Source of the DNA: Paracidovorax anthurii
GTDB taxonomy: Bacteria; Pseudomonadota; Gammaproteobacteria; Burkholderiales; Burkholderiaceae_C
Assembly: GCF_003269065.1 (NCBI RefSeq)
Contig: NZ_QLTA01000043.1
Location: forward strand, 1 to 42,291
DNA length: 42,291 bases
Direction of reading: 5' to 3'
The position numbers were made by a program, and so were the translations under genes. Positions 28,473 to 36,096 of this stretch are shown here, one piece after another. The notes under the pieces were generated by a model. It made no database searches. It had not been told where the DNA came from and saw only the letters and a program-made list of their open reading frames with translations. Numbering within the stretch: the first letter of the stretch is position 1; every line of letters starts with the position of its first letter.

Positions 28473-29618
28473 ATGGCTTCTTACTTGCAACTCGGTCACG
28501 ACTCTTGGAACCTTTTGGAAGAGCCGGACATTGGTGATTACGCAGGGCTAGTCCTCAGTCCGGTGAACGATGCGCCAGCTGACGTCGCAAACCGCTTAGG
28601 CCGGCTTGGTGATCTTCGTGACGAGTTGGAGGTGATCCTCGATCCGCAGATGTACAACCCCGCGTTCGAGAAGGGGAAGATGGACGAGTGGGCGTACTTC
28701 TCTTCCGAATACGAGACTGCGGACCGTGGAGACCTCAACTGGTGGGCTCAACGCGCCCACGAAATCGTCGAGCAAGGGGCGCAGCTAGGGGTGGATGCGG
28801 TTTGCTCGCCGGCCTTTGTTCCCCGACAGTTCACCGACGCCTACTACGCCTTCATTGTTGAGGTTGCTGATGCGATGAAGCACCATGCCGATGGACGACA
28901 GCAGGAGACGCTGCTCACCGCAATCGTTAGCCTCAGAGACCTGAACAACCCCTCCCGCGCTCTCAGCATCGCGTCTATTTTGTCCCGCAGCTCGTGTGAT
29001 CGCGTCTACTTGATGTTTCTAAACGAAGACGTTCCGGCACGGCAACCCATGAAGGACGCGGCAGGCTTGCCGACGGCTGTGCACCTAATTAGGCTGTTGT
29101 CCGAGGCGATGCGCATCCATGTCGCCTTCGCAAGCCACGACCTTGTGCTCTGGAAATTTGCCGGCGCTACTGACATCTCAACGGGCAAGTACATGAACCT
29201 CCGTCGCTTCTCTCCAGGTCGCTGGGGCGAGGAGGAGCCTGGCGGTCGCCAAGTGCCATATTGGAACGAAGGCCCTCTACTTGCGCGTTTGCGGGAAGCC
29301 GACGTCGCGAAGCTCAACCGCCAGGGCTGGTTCGATGATCGAACCTTTGAGTCAAATCCCGCAGGGGCTCGAATACTTGAAATCATCCGGAGCGGAGAGA
29401 AGGTTGCGTGGCTAAAGTTGTCTTGGATGCAGTACCTTCGCTGGGCCAGCAATATCGAATCGCTGTGGCATGGCGACGCAGCTGCGGTGGAGACTGGCCT
29501 GCGCGCAGCAGACCACAACTGGGGTTTGCTGTCGAACGTGTTGTTCCAGGATCGGTTCAACGACGGCTCCCATGTGCGGGGCTGGATCAACGCCATACGA
29601 GAGGGGCGTGGCCGTTAG
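28473..29618 (+). CDS. Unrecognised TIM-barrel-like protein, third gene of the accessory module
   Basis: I do not recognise this 381-residue protein. Its hydrophobic strands alternate with helices as in a beta/alpha barrel: GLVLSPVN, LEVILDPQMYNPAF, VDAVCSPAFVP, TAIVSLRDLNNPSRAL, DRVYLMFLNEDVP, then IHVAFASHDLVLWKFAGATD followed by STGKYMNLRRF. The LDPQ-Y start and the ASHD...GATDISTGK...NLRRF block recall tRNA-guanine-transglycosylase-like barrels, but this is a faint resemblance. A nucleic-acid base-modifying or nucleotide-binding role is speculation. It has no signal peptide or membrane helix. It starts nine bases after the kinase stop with GAGGAAA before ATG 28473, so it is in the same operon, and shares the lower-GC composition. 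Confidence 0.6.
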   Translation: MASYLQLGHDSWNLLEEPDIGDYAGLVLSPVNDAPADVANRLGRLGDLRDELEVILDPQMYNPAFEKGKMDEWAYFSSEYETADRGDLNWWAQRAHEIVEQGAQLGVDAVCSPAFVPRQFTDAYYAFIVEVADAMKHHADGRQQETLLTAIVSLRDLNNPSRALSIASILSRSSCDRVYLMFLNEDVPARQPMKDAAGLPTAVHLIRLLSEAMRIHVAFASHDLVLWKFAGATDISTGKYMNLRRFSPGRWGEEEPGGRQVPYWNEGPLLARLREADVAKLNRQGWFDDRTFESNPAGARILEIIRSGEKVAWLKLSWMQYLRWASNIESLWHGDAAAVETGLRAADHNWGLLSNVLFQDRFNDGSHVRGWINAIREGRGR

Positions 29619-29672
29619 CGAAGGACTGCTACCAGCCTAAAACAGCCCCTTAATACCGTCTCCCAGCGACCC

Positions 29673-29708
29673 AAAATGGGGCGTGCAGTTCCTCCCCAGC
29701 ACGCCCCA
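29673..29708 (-). terminator. Intrinsic terminator of the TonB-dependent receptor gene
   Basis: TGGGGCGTGC and GCACGCCCCA form a perfect 10-bp stem with a 12-base loop (29677-29708). On the minus strand TTTT follows directly (29676-29673). It begins five bases past the receptor stop codon. It also separates the convergent accessory module from the receptor gene. Confidence 0.85.
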
Positions 29709-29713
29709 CCCCC

Positions 29714-31852
29714 TCAAAACTCCACCTTCACCCCCACCTTCAAACTCCTCCCCGGCAACGGCGCCTTCGGGAACGCCGTGGTCGTCAGGATCGAAGTCGC
29801 GCTGTACGCCAGCTTGTCCGTGATGTTGTCCAGCCGCGCGTACCACAGCACATTGCTCCGGTTGGCCCCGAACTGCCACTGGGTGCGATACCCCAGCGAT
29901 GCATTCCACAGCGTGTAGGCGCCCGTGGCGCGGGTGCCGTCGGCGGGCACGCGGTTTTGCGCGGCGAGATAGTCGAAGCCCAGCCCGGCGCGCCAGGGGC
30001 CGCTGGCCCACAGCAAGGTGCTGCCCAGGCGCAGCGGGGCGATGCGCGGCAGGGGCTCGCCCGTGTCGCGGTTGGTGGCGCGCACGATGTCGCCGCGCAG
30101 TTGCAGGTCCACCGTGGAGCCATCACCCAGTACGCGGGACGATGGCGCCACGAGGCCGCTCTCGCCCACTAGGCGCACGTTGCCGCTGGCTTCCAGGCCG
30201 TAGAACCGGGCGCGCATGCCCTGGTAGCGGTATTCGGGCAGTGCGCCGTCGGTGCCGGCGGGCACGGTGTCGCCCTCTTCCGATCGCAGCAGGCCGGTGG
30301 GCGTGAGGCCGATGTAGTTGGAGAACTGGCTCACAAAGGCGGTGGCGGCGAAGCGGTGCGGGCCGCTTTTCCAGGCGGCGCCCACATCCAGGCTGGTGGA
30401 TTTTTCCAGGCCCAGGTTGGGGTTGCCCGTCTCCCAGGCGCCGGTGGCCACGTGCGGGCCGTTGGCGAAGAGTTCGTAGTCCTTGGGCGCGCGCTGGGTG
30501 TAGGAGAGGTTGGAGGTCAGCTGCCACGCGGGCGTGAGGTTGACGAGCGCGCCCAGGGCGGCGCTGTAGGGGTTGAAGTCGTGCTTGCCGATGGCGAAGC
30601 GGTCGATGCCGGGGCTGCCGAAGGATTCGACCGTGTCGTGCTCGGTGCGGGCGCCGAAGGTGAGCTTGCCCCAGTCGGTGCCCAGCTCTTCGTGCACGAA
30701 GAGCGCGGTGCTGGCGCTGCGGCTGCGCGGGGCGAAGGCTTCATTGCCCTCGGCGGAGAAGCGCGAAACCTCGGTCTGCAGGCCGACCACGCCCTGCAGT
30801 TTGCCGATGGGCGCGTGCCGCGCTTCCAGCCGCAGGTCGTTGCCGCCGTTGCGGAAGGTGGTGCCGGGCGTGCTGCCTTCGTATTCGGTGTGGCGGTAGT
30901 CGGTGTGGCTGGCCTGCACGCGCACGCTCTGCAGCGGGCCGGTGTCGAAGCGCCACAGGCCGTCCAGCGCATAGCGGTTGGAGCGCATGCCGATGGTCAC
31001 GTCGTCCTCGGCGACGGTGCCGTAGTTGCTGCGGTAAGTGCTGGCCGAGACGCCCAGGTAACCCCGGTCGAAGAACGCCGTGCCACCCAGTGCGCCGCCG
31101 CGCGTGTGGCTGGCCGAGTTGCAGATGCGCCGCGCGAGGCTCGGCGAGCCGGGTTTCTCGCAGGCCAGGTCGATAGGCACGCGCACGTCGTCGGTGTTGC
31201 GGTCGAACACGTCGGCATGCAGGGCGAAGCGGTCGTTGCCGCCCTCCACCATCGCGGCGCCCGCGCGTTCGCGGTTGCCGGTGGCGGCCGAGGCCTCGGC
31301 CTTGCCGTCCACGCCGTTGAGTGGCTCGCGCGGGATGCGGTTGTCGATCACGTTGACCACGCCGCCCACGGCGCTGCCGCCGTAGAGCAGTGCGGCCGGG
31401 CCGCGCAGCACTTCGATGCGCTCGGTGGTCAGCGCCTCGGTGGGCACGGCATGGTCGAAGCTCAGGGCGGATGCGTCCAGCGTGGCGCCGCTGTTCTGCA
31501 GCACGCGGATGCGGTCGCCGTCCAGCCCGCGGATGATGGGCCGGCTGGCGTTGGGGCCGAAATAGGTGCTGCTGACGCCGGGCAGGCCGTCCAGGGTCTG
31601 GCCCAGCGTGGACTCGGTGCGCAGCGTGAGGTCGTCGCCGGACAGCTGCGTGGCAGGGGCGACCACCGTGTCCGCACCCAGCGGGTTGCCGGTGACGGTC
31701 ACTTCGGGCAGGCGGGTTTTCTGGCCGGAGGGGTCGCCCTCGGTCGTCTGCGCGCGTGCGCCGGACGCCAGCAGCATCAGCACGGCACAGGCGAGCGGGT
31801 GCAGCGCGGTATGGCGTGAGCGGCGTGGAGGGGATGAAAGGTGGGAGTTCAT
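29714..31852 (-). CDS. TonB-dependent outer-membrane receptor, probably for zinc or another metal
   Basis: This 712-residue outer-membrane protein has a signal peptide ending in SGARAQ and a plug domain: LPEVTVTGNPLG, DGLPGVSSTYFGPNASRP then IIRGLDGDRIRVLQNS, and RIEVLRGPAALLYGGSAVGG. A beta barrel follows, ending in the aromatic signature LKVGVKVEF. A Cys-bearing loop (DLACEKPGSPSLARRICNSAS) and several His-containing loops are seen, as in ZnuD-type zinc receptors. It is the last gene of a run headed by a Fur/Zur-family regulator, but a terminator (32045-32088) separates it from that run, so it may have its own promoter within 31853-32044, where I found no copy of the palindrome at 36097. 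Metal specificity is inferred from context. Confidence 0.85.
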   Translation of the reverse strand: MNSHLSSPPRRSRHTALHPLACAVLMLLASGARAQTTEGDPSGQKTRLPEVTVTGNPLGADTVVAPATQLSGDDLTLRTESTLGQTLDGLPGVSSTYFGPNASRPIIRGLDGDRIRVLQNSGATLDASALSFDHAVPTEALTTERIEVLRGPAALLYGGSAVGGVVNVIDNRIPREPLNGVDGKAEASAATGNRERAGAAMVEGGNDRFALHADVFDRNTDDVRVPIDLACEKPGSPSLARRICNSASHTRGGALGGTAFFDRGYLGVSASTYRSNYGTVAEDDVTIGMRSNRYALDGLWRFDTGPLQSVRVQASHTDYRHTEYEGSTPGTTFRNGGNDLRLEARHAPIGKLQGVVGLQTEVSRFSAEGNEAFAPRSRSASTALFVHEELGTDWGKLTFGARTEHDTVESFGSPGIDRFAIGKHDFNPYSAALGALVNLTPAWQLTSNLSYTQRAPKDYELFANGPHVATGAWETGNPNLGLEKSTSLDVGAAWKSGPHRFAATAFVSQFSNYIGLTPTGLLRSEEGDTVPAGTDGALPEYRYQGMRARFYGLEASGNVRLVGESGLVAPSSRVLGDGSTVDLQLRGDIVRATNRDTGEPLPRIAPLRLGSTLLWASGPWRAGLGFDYLAAQNRVPADGTRATGAYTLWNASLGYRTQWQFGANRSNVLWYARLDNITDKLAYSATSILTTTAFPKAPLPGRSLKVGVKVEF

Positions 31853-32021
31853 GGCAAACGACGAGAGAAGAGAGAAATGGAGGACAACGGACGGGCGGCG
31901 CACACCCGCGCGCCAGCCCGGACGCCCGCCATGGCGAATGCCGCCGCAATCCGGCCGGTCATCGGCCGTAGCGGGGCGAAACGCGCACAGCAGGCGCTGA
32001 GAGAAAAAAGGAAGCGGAAAA

Positions 32022-32051
32022 GGAGAACGAAAAACCGGAGAACGAAAAACC
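32022..32051 (-). repeat. Two tandem copies of a 15-bp unit
   Basis: GGAGAACGAAAAACC occurs twice head to tail (32022-32036 and 32037-32051). On the minus strand each copy contributes a TTTTT tract just after the terminator hairpin, so the duplication doubles the U-tract. Confidence 0.8.
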
Positions 32052-32088
32052 CGGCCGGGCCGCTGCGAAGCGGCCCACGGCCCGGCGT
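32045..32088 (-). terminator. Intrinsic terminator at the end of the metal-transport run
   Basis: GGGCCGCT/AGCGGCCC form an 8-bp stem with loop GCGA (32057-32076), which can extend through a two-base bulge into further GC pairs. On the minus strand GTTTTT follows at 32050-32045. It lies 15 bases beyond the stop of the small His-containing gene and upstream of the TonB receptor gene. Confidence 0.78.
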
Positions 32089-32090
32089 GT

Positions 32091-32528
32091 TCAGGCGCGG
32101 GCGGAGCCCGGCGGCGCGCGTGCCAGGAAGGTGCGCGACGGGCGTGCGCCGATGCCCGTCCAGGGAAGGTCCGGCGGCGCGGGCACGACGCCCGGCGCCG
32201 GGGCCGGCAGCAGGGCCGGCGGCAGCGCGTCACCGAAGAGCGATTGGTCGAGCAGGTGGCAGTCGTTGCCGGCATGGCCGGTGAACAAGGCCTCCAGCAC
32301 GCCGGCCGGATGGGCGTGCCCGCCGTGGCCCCCTGCCCTGTCCATGGCCTGCACCGCGCCGGCCGTGGGCCCGTGCACCACCTGGTGCACCCGGCCCAGT
32401 GCCGGGGCCAGGACCAGTGCCATCGCCAGCCACATCCACAGCGCGAGCGTGCGGGCGCGCCGCTGCCGGCGCGCAGCCGGCAGGGAGGTGGCCGTGGAAA
32501 GGCGGGGCATGGGAGCGGGCCGGGTCAC
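32091..32528 (-). CDS. Small membrane-anchored or exported protein with His-rich segment
   Basis: This 145-residue protein is not of a family I can name. It has a basic N-terminus, one hydrophobic helix (about 28-45, TLALWMWLAMALVLAPAL) and a periplasmic tail with VHQVVHG, a GGHGGHAHPAG stretch and GNDCHLLDQSLFGDAL. The His and Cys residues could bind a metal, in line with its position among metal-transport genes. The start is a GTG at 32528, one base after the stop of the DUF3299-like gene, so translation is probably coupled; ATG 32510 is an alternative. The Pro-rich C-terminus is low in complexity. Confidence 0.65.
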   Translation of the reverse strand: MTRPAPMPRLSTATSLPAARRQRRARTLALWMWLAMALVLAPALGRVHQVVHGPTAGAVQAMDRAGGHGGHAHPAGVLEALFTGHAGNDCHLLDQSLFGDALPPALLPAPAPGVVPAPPDLPWTGIGARPSRTFLARAPPGSARA

Positions 32529-32529
32529 G

Positions 32530-33078
32530 TCACTTCACGGGCTCGGCATTGACCATGCGGTAGAAGAGCCCGTATTCATCGTTGCCCAGGGTCTTGAATT
32601 CGCCTTGCACCACGATGGGTTCGAGCGAATACGGCACGGCCACGGAGGCCTTCACCTCCACCATGCTTTCGGGGCCGCCGGGGATGCAGAACGGGCACGT
32701 GAGCGGCACGGACGTGAGCAGAAAGTGCCGCTGCAGCGGCCTGGCATCCATGGGCACCATGAAGCCCTGCATGCGCTGCACCTTGCCGTCGAGCGCCTTC
32801 TGCTCGGCGTTGAAGACCGGGGCAACGCGGGTCTTGAGGGTTTTCTTGGTCAGGTTGGTGAGCGTGGACCAGGGGACCACGTCATCGCGCTGGGGCAGCG
32901 GCTTGATGGGGCTCTGCGGGCTGTGGTAGCCCGGGCCGCTGCCGCCGGGCAGCGCGCCGCCGCCCAGCGGCGACGACAGGACGGCACCATTGCCGTCCGC
33001 CTTGGGTGCCGATGGGCTCTGGGCCCAGGCGCCCGCGCACGCCAGGGCGCAGATCCAGGCCAGGCTCGGTGATTTCAT
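32530..33078 (-). CDS. DUF3299-family exported protein
   Basis: This 182-residue protein has a signal peptide (MKSPSLAWICALACAGAWAQ) and a DUF3299-like domain. VVPWSTLTNLTKKTL begins it, then RMQGFMVPMDARPLQRHFLL and the pattern TSVPLTCPFCIPGGP with a CxxC. Members of this family recur next to ABC permease/ATPase pairs controlled by Zur, and a periplasmic metal-handling role is suspected; the biochemical activity is unknown. The start ATG 33078 has GGAG eight bases upstream; the longer frame to 33183 lacks a signal sequence. It is 114 bases after the small Cys/His-rich gene. Confidence 0.8.
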   Translation of the reverse strand: MKSPSLAWICALACAGAWAQSPSAPKADGNGAVLSSPLGGGALPGGSGPGYHSPQSPIKPLPQRDDVVPWSTLTNLTKKTLKTRVAPVFNAEQKALDGKVQRMQGFMVPMDARPLQRHFLLTSVPLTCPFCIPGGPESMVEVKASVAVPYSLEPIVVQGEFKTLGNDEYGLFYRMVNAEPVK

Positions 33079-33192
33079 CGGAACACTCCGGGATACGGTG
33101 CAGAGGGGCAAACCATCGGGTGGGGTGGGGAAGATCGAAGCCGACCGGGGGGCGCGGCATGGCATAACGGCCGGCCGCGCCATGCAGTCCGG

Positions 33193-33471
33193 TCAGTGCT
33201 GATGCTTCATGCCGCAGTATTTACCGATGGCCAGACCCTTGCAAGCGGCCTGGAGTTCCTTCTCGCACTGGTCGTGGCCCTTGCCCGATTCCAGGCATTT
33301 CGCCGCGGCCTCGTGGGCGCTGGCCATGGCGCGGTGGCGCTGGATGTCGGCCTGGATCTCCTTGTCGCCATGGGCGGAGTCCTTGTCGTCGTGCGCGTGG
33401 GCCGCCAGGGCGCCCAGGGCGAGCAAGGGAGCCAGGACGAGTGCGAAGGCGAGGCGGCGGGGTTGGTGCAT
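33193..33471 (-). CDS. Small periplasmic Cys/His-rich protein
   Basis: This 92-residue protein has a signal peptide (MHQPRRLAFALVLAPLLALG, cleavage after AHA) and a mature part rich in His, Asp and Lys, with three Cys (AKCLESGKGHDQCEKEL, AACKG) and a fourth in KYCGMKHQH at the end. The spacing suggests two disulfides in a helical hairpin, or a metal-binding site with the terminal His. The start at 33471 is chosen because AAAGGA lies eight bases upstream; an ATG at 33480 would overlap that site. It lies downstream of the FtsX-type permease in the same direction, beyond an 89-base gap. I know no family name for it. Confidence 0.7.
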   Translation of the reverse strand: MHQPRRLAFALVLAPLLALGALAAHAHDDKDSAHGDKEIQADIQRHRAMASAHEAAAKCLESGKGHDQCEKELQAACKGLAIGKYCGMKHQH

Positions 33472-33551
33472 GGTGTGCATCCTTTCAGGCAAGGTTGAGA
33501 AGGGAACGGAAAAGAAAAAAAGAAGGAAAAGGACAACCGGACGAGGGCCTG

Positions 33552-33573
33552 GGGGCGCCCCTAGGGGCGCCCC
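33552..33573. repeat. 22-bp perfect palindrome spanning the permease stop codon
   Basis: Two GGGGCGCCCC arms flank a central TA. The minus-strand permease stop codon (TAG, 33561-33563) lies at its centre. On the minus strand a pyrimidine-rich stretch with long T-runs follows about 40 bases later (33536-33506), so the hairpin may slow or partly end transcription before the small Cys/His-rich gene. Confidence 0.8.
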
Positions 33574-34835
33574 AGCAGCTCGGCCACGTCCACGCGGTAG
33601 GCCTGCAGGGCGGGCAGCAGCGCGGCCAGGGCGGCCACGGCCACGGCCAGGCCGGGAATGGACCATTCCCCATGCAGCCAGAGGGCGCCGGTCACGGGCA
33701 TGGCGTTCTGGGCCGCGAGCATCTGGCCCACCACCGCCGCCAGCGCGTGGCCCAGGCCCAGGCCCAGGGCCGACGCGATCAGCGCCAGCCACAGTGCCTC
33801 GCACAGCAGCAGCCCGCCCACCCGTGCGGGCGGCGCGCCCAGCATGCGCAGCATGGCCAGATCGGCGCGGCGCTCGCGCACCGCGTTCCAGAGTGCGATG
33901 AAGACGCTCAGGGCCGCCACCCCCAGCAGCACGGCGCCGAAGGCGCGCAGCACCTCGACGCCCACGCCCAGCAGGCGCAGCAGGCGCGTGATCTCCACGG
34001 CCGGGGCGGCCGCCTGCATGGGGGTGCTGGTGTTGATGTAGCGCGGCAGCGTCACCGCCGCGAGCGGGCTGCGGTAGCGCACCAGGGCCAGGGTCACCTC
34101 GCGCTCCTGCCGCAGGATCTCCAGGTCCTCGGGGTCGTCGGCCTGGGCGGTCTCGTGCACCATCCAGACCGATTCGGTCGATGTGAGCACCAGCCGGTCG
34201 ATCACGCAGCCGCAGGGCCGCAGGGTGCCGACCACGGAGTAGGGATGGTCGCCATGTGCGTGCCCGCCGGGCGCGAGGCCATGGGTGCCGACGAAGCTGC
34301 GCCCCAGCAGACCCACGGGCCCGGGCGCCGGCATGCCGCCGCCTTCGGGCCCTCGGGCCGCGCGCTCCATGGCGCCGGCCACGGTGGCGCCCAGCACGGC
34401 TTCCATCGGCTTGTCCCACAGGCGGCCCGCATCGATCTGCATGCCGTAATGCGCCGGGTACTCGGGCGTGGTGCCCACGATGCGGTAGCCGCCGAAGCTG
34501 TCGCCCAGGCTGAGCGGGATCGCCTGCGCCACCAGCGGGTGGCTGCGCAGCGCCTCGAAATCCTGCAGCGCGATGTTGCCGGGCGGCACGTCGATGTGGA
34601 ACACGCCCGCCAAGATGAGCTGCAGCGGGCTGCCCTTGGCGCCCACCACGAGGTCGATGCCCTGCACGTCGCGCTCGAAGCCCCGGTCCACCTGGGTGGC
34701 CACGAGCAGCACCAGCGTGACGGCCGCGAGCCCGAGCGTGAGCAGCAGCAGGTTCAGCGCCGCCGCCAGCGGGCGCGACCAGAGGTAGCGCCAGGCCAGC
34801 CGGGGCAGGCTCCATCCGTTTGCTATATTTTTCAT
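33561..34835 (-). CDS. ABC transporter permease, FtsX/MacB-like (metal-linked cluster)
   Basis: This 424-residue inner-membrane protein has the FtsX-type topology: one N-terminal helix (about 22-45), a large periplasmic domain (about 50-285) and three C-terminal helices (about 290-410). RYLWSRPLAAALNLLLLTLG opens it, and RERRADLAMLRMLGAPPARV is the conserved cytoplasmic loop that contacts the ATPase. The periplasmic domain has a GGHAHGDH segment and a CGC pair that could bind metal. FtsX-type permeases usually act mechanically on substrates in the periplasm or outer leaflet rather than moving solutes through a channel. Its ATG overlaps the stop of the ATPase gene (ATGA), and this junction lies inside repeat copy C. 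Confidence 0.88.
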   Translation of the reverse strand: MKNIANGWSLPRLAWRYLWSRPLAAALNLLLLTLGLAAVTLVLLVATQVDRGFERDVQGIDLVVGAKGSPLQLILAGVFHIDVPPGNIALQDFEALRSHPLVAQAIPLSLGDSFGGYRIVGTTPEYPAHYGMQIDAGRLWDKPMEAVLGATVAGAMERAARGPEGGGMPAPGPVGLLGRSFVGTHGLAPGGHAHGDHPYSVVGTLRPCGCVIDRLVLTSTESVWMVHETAQADDPEDLEILRQEREVTLALVRYRSPLAAVTLPRYINTSTPMQAAAPAVEITRLLRLLGVGVEVLRAFGAVLLGVAALSVFIALWNAVRERRADLAMLRMLGAPPARVGGLLLCEALWLALIASALGLGLGHALAAVVGQMLAAQNAMPVTGALWLHGEWSIPGLAVAVAALAALLPALQAYRVDVAELLGRP

Positions 34836-34875
34836 AGCTGATGAGATAGATTCGACGGCGACATGGAGGCCCCGG
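34818..34875 (+). repeat. Dispersed repeat, copy C, lying across a gene junction
   Basis: TTTGCTAT, a short T-rich spacer and ATAGC form the imperfect palindrome, followed by CGACGGCGACATGGAGGC about 15 bases later, as in copies A and B. Here the repeat is coding. On the minus strand it gives the ATPase's last residues (about SMSPSNLSHQL), its stop, and the start ATG plus first codons (MKNIANG) of the permease. Confidence 0.75.
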
Positions 34876-35527
34876 GGGCCAGATCGAGCCGCTGCGTGCC
34901 CGGCAGGGGGCCCAGCGCGTCGGTGGCGCGGCGGTCGTGCGTGGCGATCACCAGCGTGGCGCCGCATGCCGCCGCGCAGGCGGTCAGCAGGCCGAGCGCC
35001 GCGCGGGCGGCATCGTCGTCGAGGCTGGCGGTGGGCTCGTCGGCCAGCAGCACGCGGGGCGACAGCAGCACCGCCCGCGCGAGGGCCACGCGCTGCGCCT
35101 GCCCGCCGGAGAGCTGGTGCGGGCGGCGGGCGGCGAGCGCGTCCACGTCCAGCCGCGCCAGCGCGGCCGCGATGGCGCGGTCGTCGCGCGCGAGGCCGGC
35201 GGCGAAATACGGCAGCGCCAGGTTCTCCGCCACGCTGAGCGCGGGCGACAGGTGCAGGGCCTGGGGCAGGAAGCCCACGTGGCGCGCCCGCCAGGCATCG
35301 CGCCGCGCTCCGGCGAGCCGGCCCGCTCCCGCGAGCGCCTGCCCTGCCACTTCCAGATGTCCCTCCGTGGCCGTGCGCAGCCCGGCCGCCAGGGCCAGCC
35401 ACGTCGATTTGCCGGAGCCCGACGGGCCGCCCAGCAGCAGGCATCCGCCCTGGGGCAGGTCCATGTCGGGAAAACGGAGGGCAGCGCCGCCAGCGTGGGA
35501 GAACGCCAGCCCCTGTGCCCGGATCAC
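34832..35527 (-). CDS. ABC transporter ATP-binding protein (LolD/MacB type)
   Basis: This 231-residue ATPase energises the adjacent FtsX-type permease. It has Walker A GGPSGSGKST, a Q-loop (GFLPQAL), the ABC signature LSGGQAQRVALARA, Walker B VLLADEPTASLD and the switch His in VIATHDRRA. The start is taken as the GTG at 35527, which overlaps the regulator's stop codon (GTGA); a longer frame upstream is just the regulator gene in another frame. The last dozen residues come from repeat copy C and are unlikely to matter for the fold. The regulator, ATPase and permease genes are linked by overlapping stop/start codons. Confidence 0.92.
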   Translation of the reverse strand: MIRAQGLAFSHAGGAALRFPDMDLPQGGCLLLGGPSGSGKSTWLALAAGLRTATEGHLEVAGQALAGAGRLAGARRDAWRARHVGFLPQALHLSPALSVAENLALPYFAAGLARDDRAIAAALARLDVDALAARRPHQLSGGQAQRVALARAVLLSPRVLLADEPTASLDDDAARAALGLLTACAAACGATLVIATHDRRATDALGPLPGTQRLDLAPGASMSPSNLSHQL

Positions 35528-36024
35528 GCGCCCTTCTCCGGATGCGCGCAGCCGGCGCAGCGCCCGCGCACCGCGATGTCCACGGCCAGCTCTTCGTGGC
35601 CCGCCGAGGCCAGGGCCCGCAGCACCTCCTGCAGGGCCGACTGCACGGGCGCGGCTCCCTCCGGGAGCCGGAACTGGCGGTGGCAGTCGGCGCACACGAA
35701 GCGCGGCGCGGCGCGGTCCGGCGCCCTGGCGGCGATCGCATAGCGCGTCACCCGCTGGCCGTCGACATGCCGCTCCAGCAGGCCCGCCACGGCCAGGCGG
35801 TCCAGCAGCCGGTACACCGTGACCCGGTTCACCGACACCCCGCGCCGCTCCAGCGCCGCCACGACGTCGGTGCCGGAACGCGCCACGGCGGGGTCGCTGT
35901 CCATCAGCGCCAGCACGGCACGGGTGGCGCGGGTGGCGCGCAGCCCGTCAGGCAGCGCGCGTGGCGTGGCGGGGGTGGATGCGGCCGAGGGCCGGGGGGC
36001 ACGGGGGGATGAGGTGGATGGCAT
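35524..36024 (-). CDS. Fur-family regulator, probably Zur (zinc-responsive repressor)
   Basis: This 166-residue protein has a winged-helix domain (about 35-105, with SVNRVTVYRLLDRLAVAGLL as the recognition region). The metal/dimer domain follows, with RFVCADCHRQFRL and GRCAGCAHP, the two CxxC pairs of the structural zinc site. It lacks the His-rich HHDH signature of Fur itself, and heading a metal-transport operon favours Zur. Start choice: ATG 36024 (MPSTSSP) gives a normal length. ATG 36096 also opens the frame but abuts the palindrome at 36097-36117, leaving no ribosome site. The stop overlaps the ATPase GTG. The regulator probably represses its own operon under zinc sufficiency. Confidence 0.83.
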   Translation of the reverse strand: MPSTSSPRAPRPSAASTPATPRALPDGLRATRATRAVLALMDSDPAVARSGTDVVAALERRGVSVNRVTVYRLLDRLAVAGLLERHVDGQRVTRYAIAARAPDRAAPRFVCADCHRQFRLPEGAAPVQSALQEVLRALASAGHEELAVDIAVRGRCAGCAHPEKGA

Positions 36025-36096
36025 GGCCGGTGCGGGCCGCACGCTCCAGGCGATCCACGGGGCGGTGCCGCGCGGGCGCAGGAAACGGGCGTCCAT

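Noticed and set aside
27084-29684. ATGGGGCGT at both ends of the accessory island, as a possible target-site duplication
   Set aside because: The right copy is part of the terminator stem of the TonB gene and needs no other explanation; nine bases in GC-rich DNA can match by chance.
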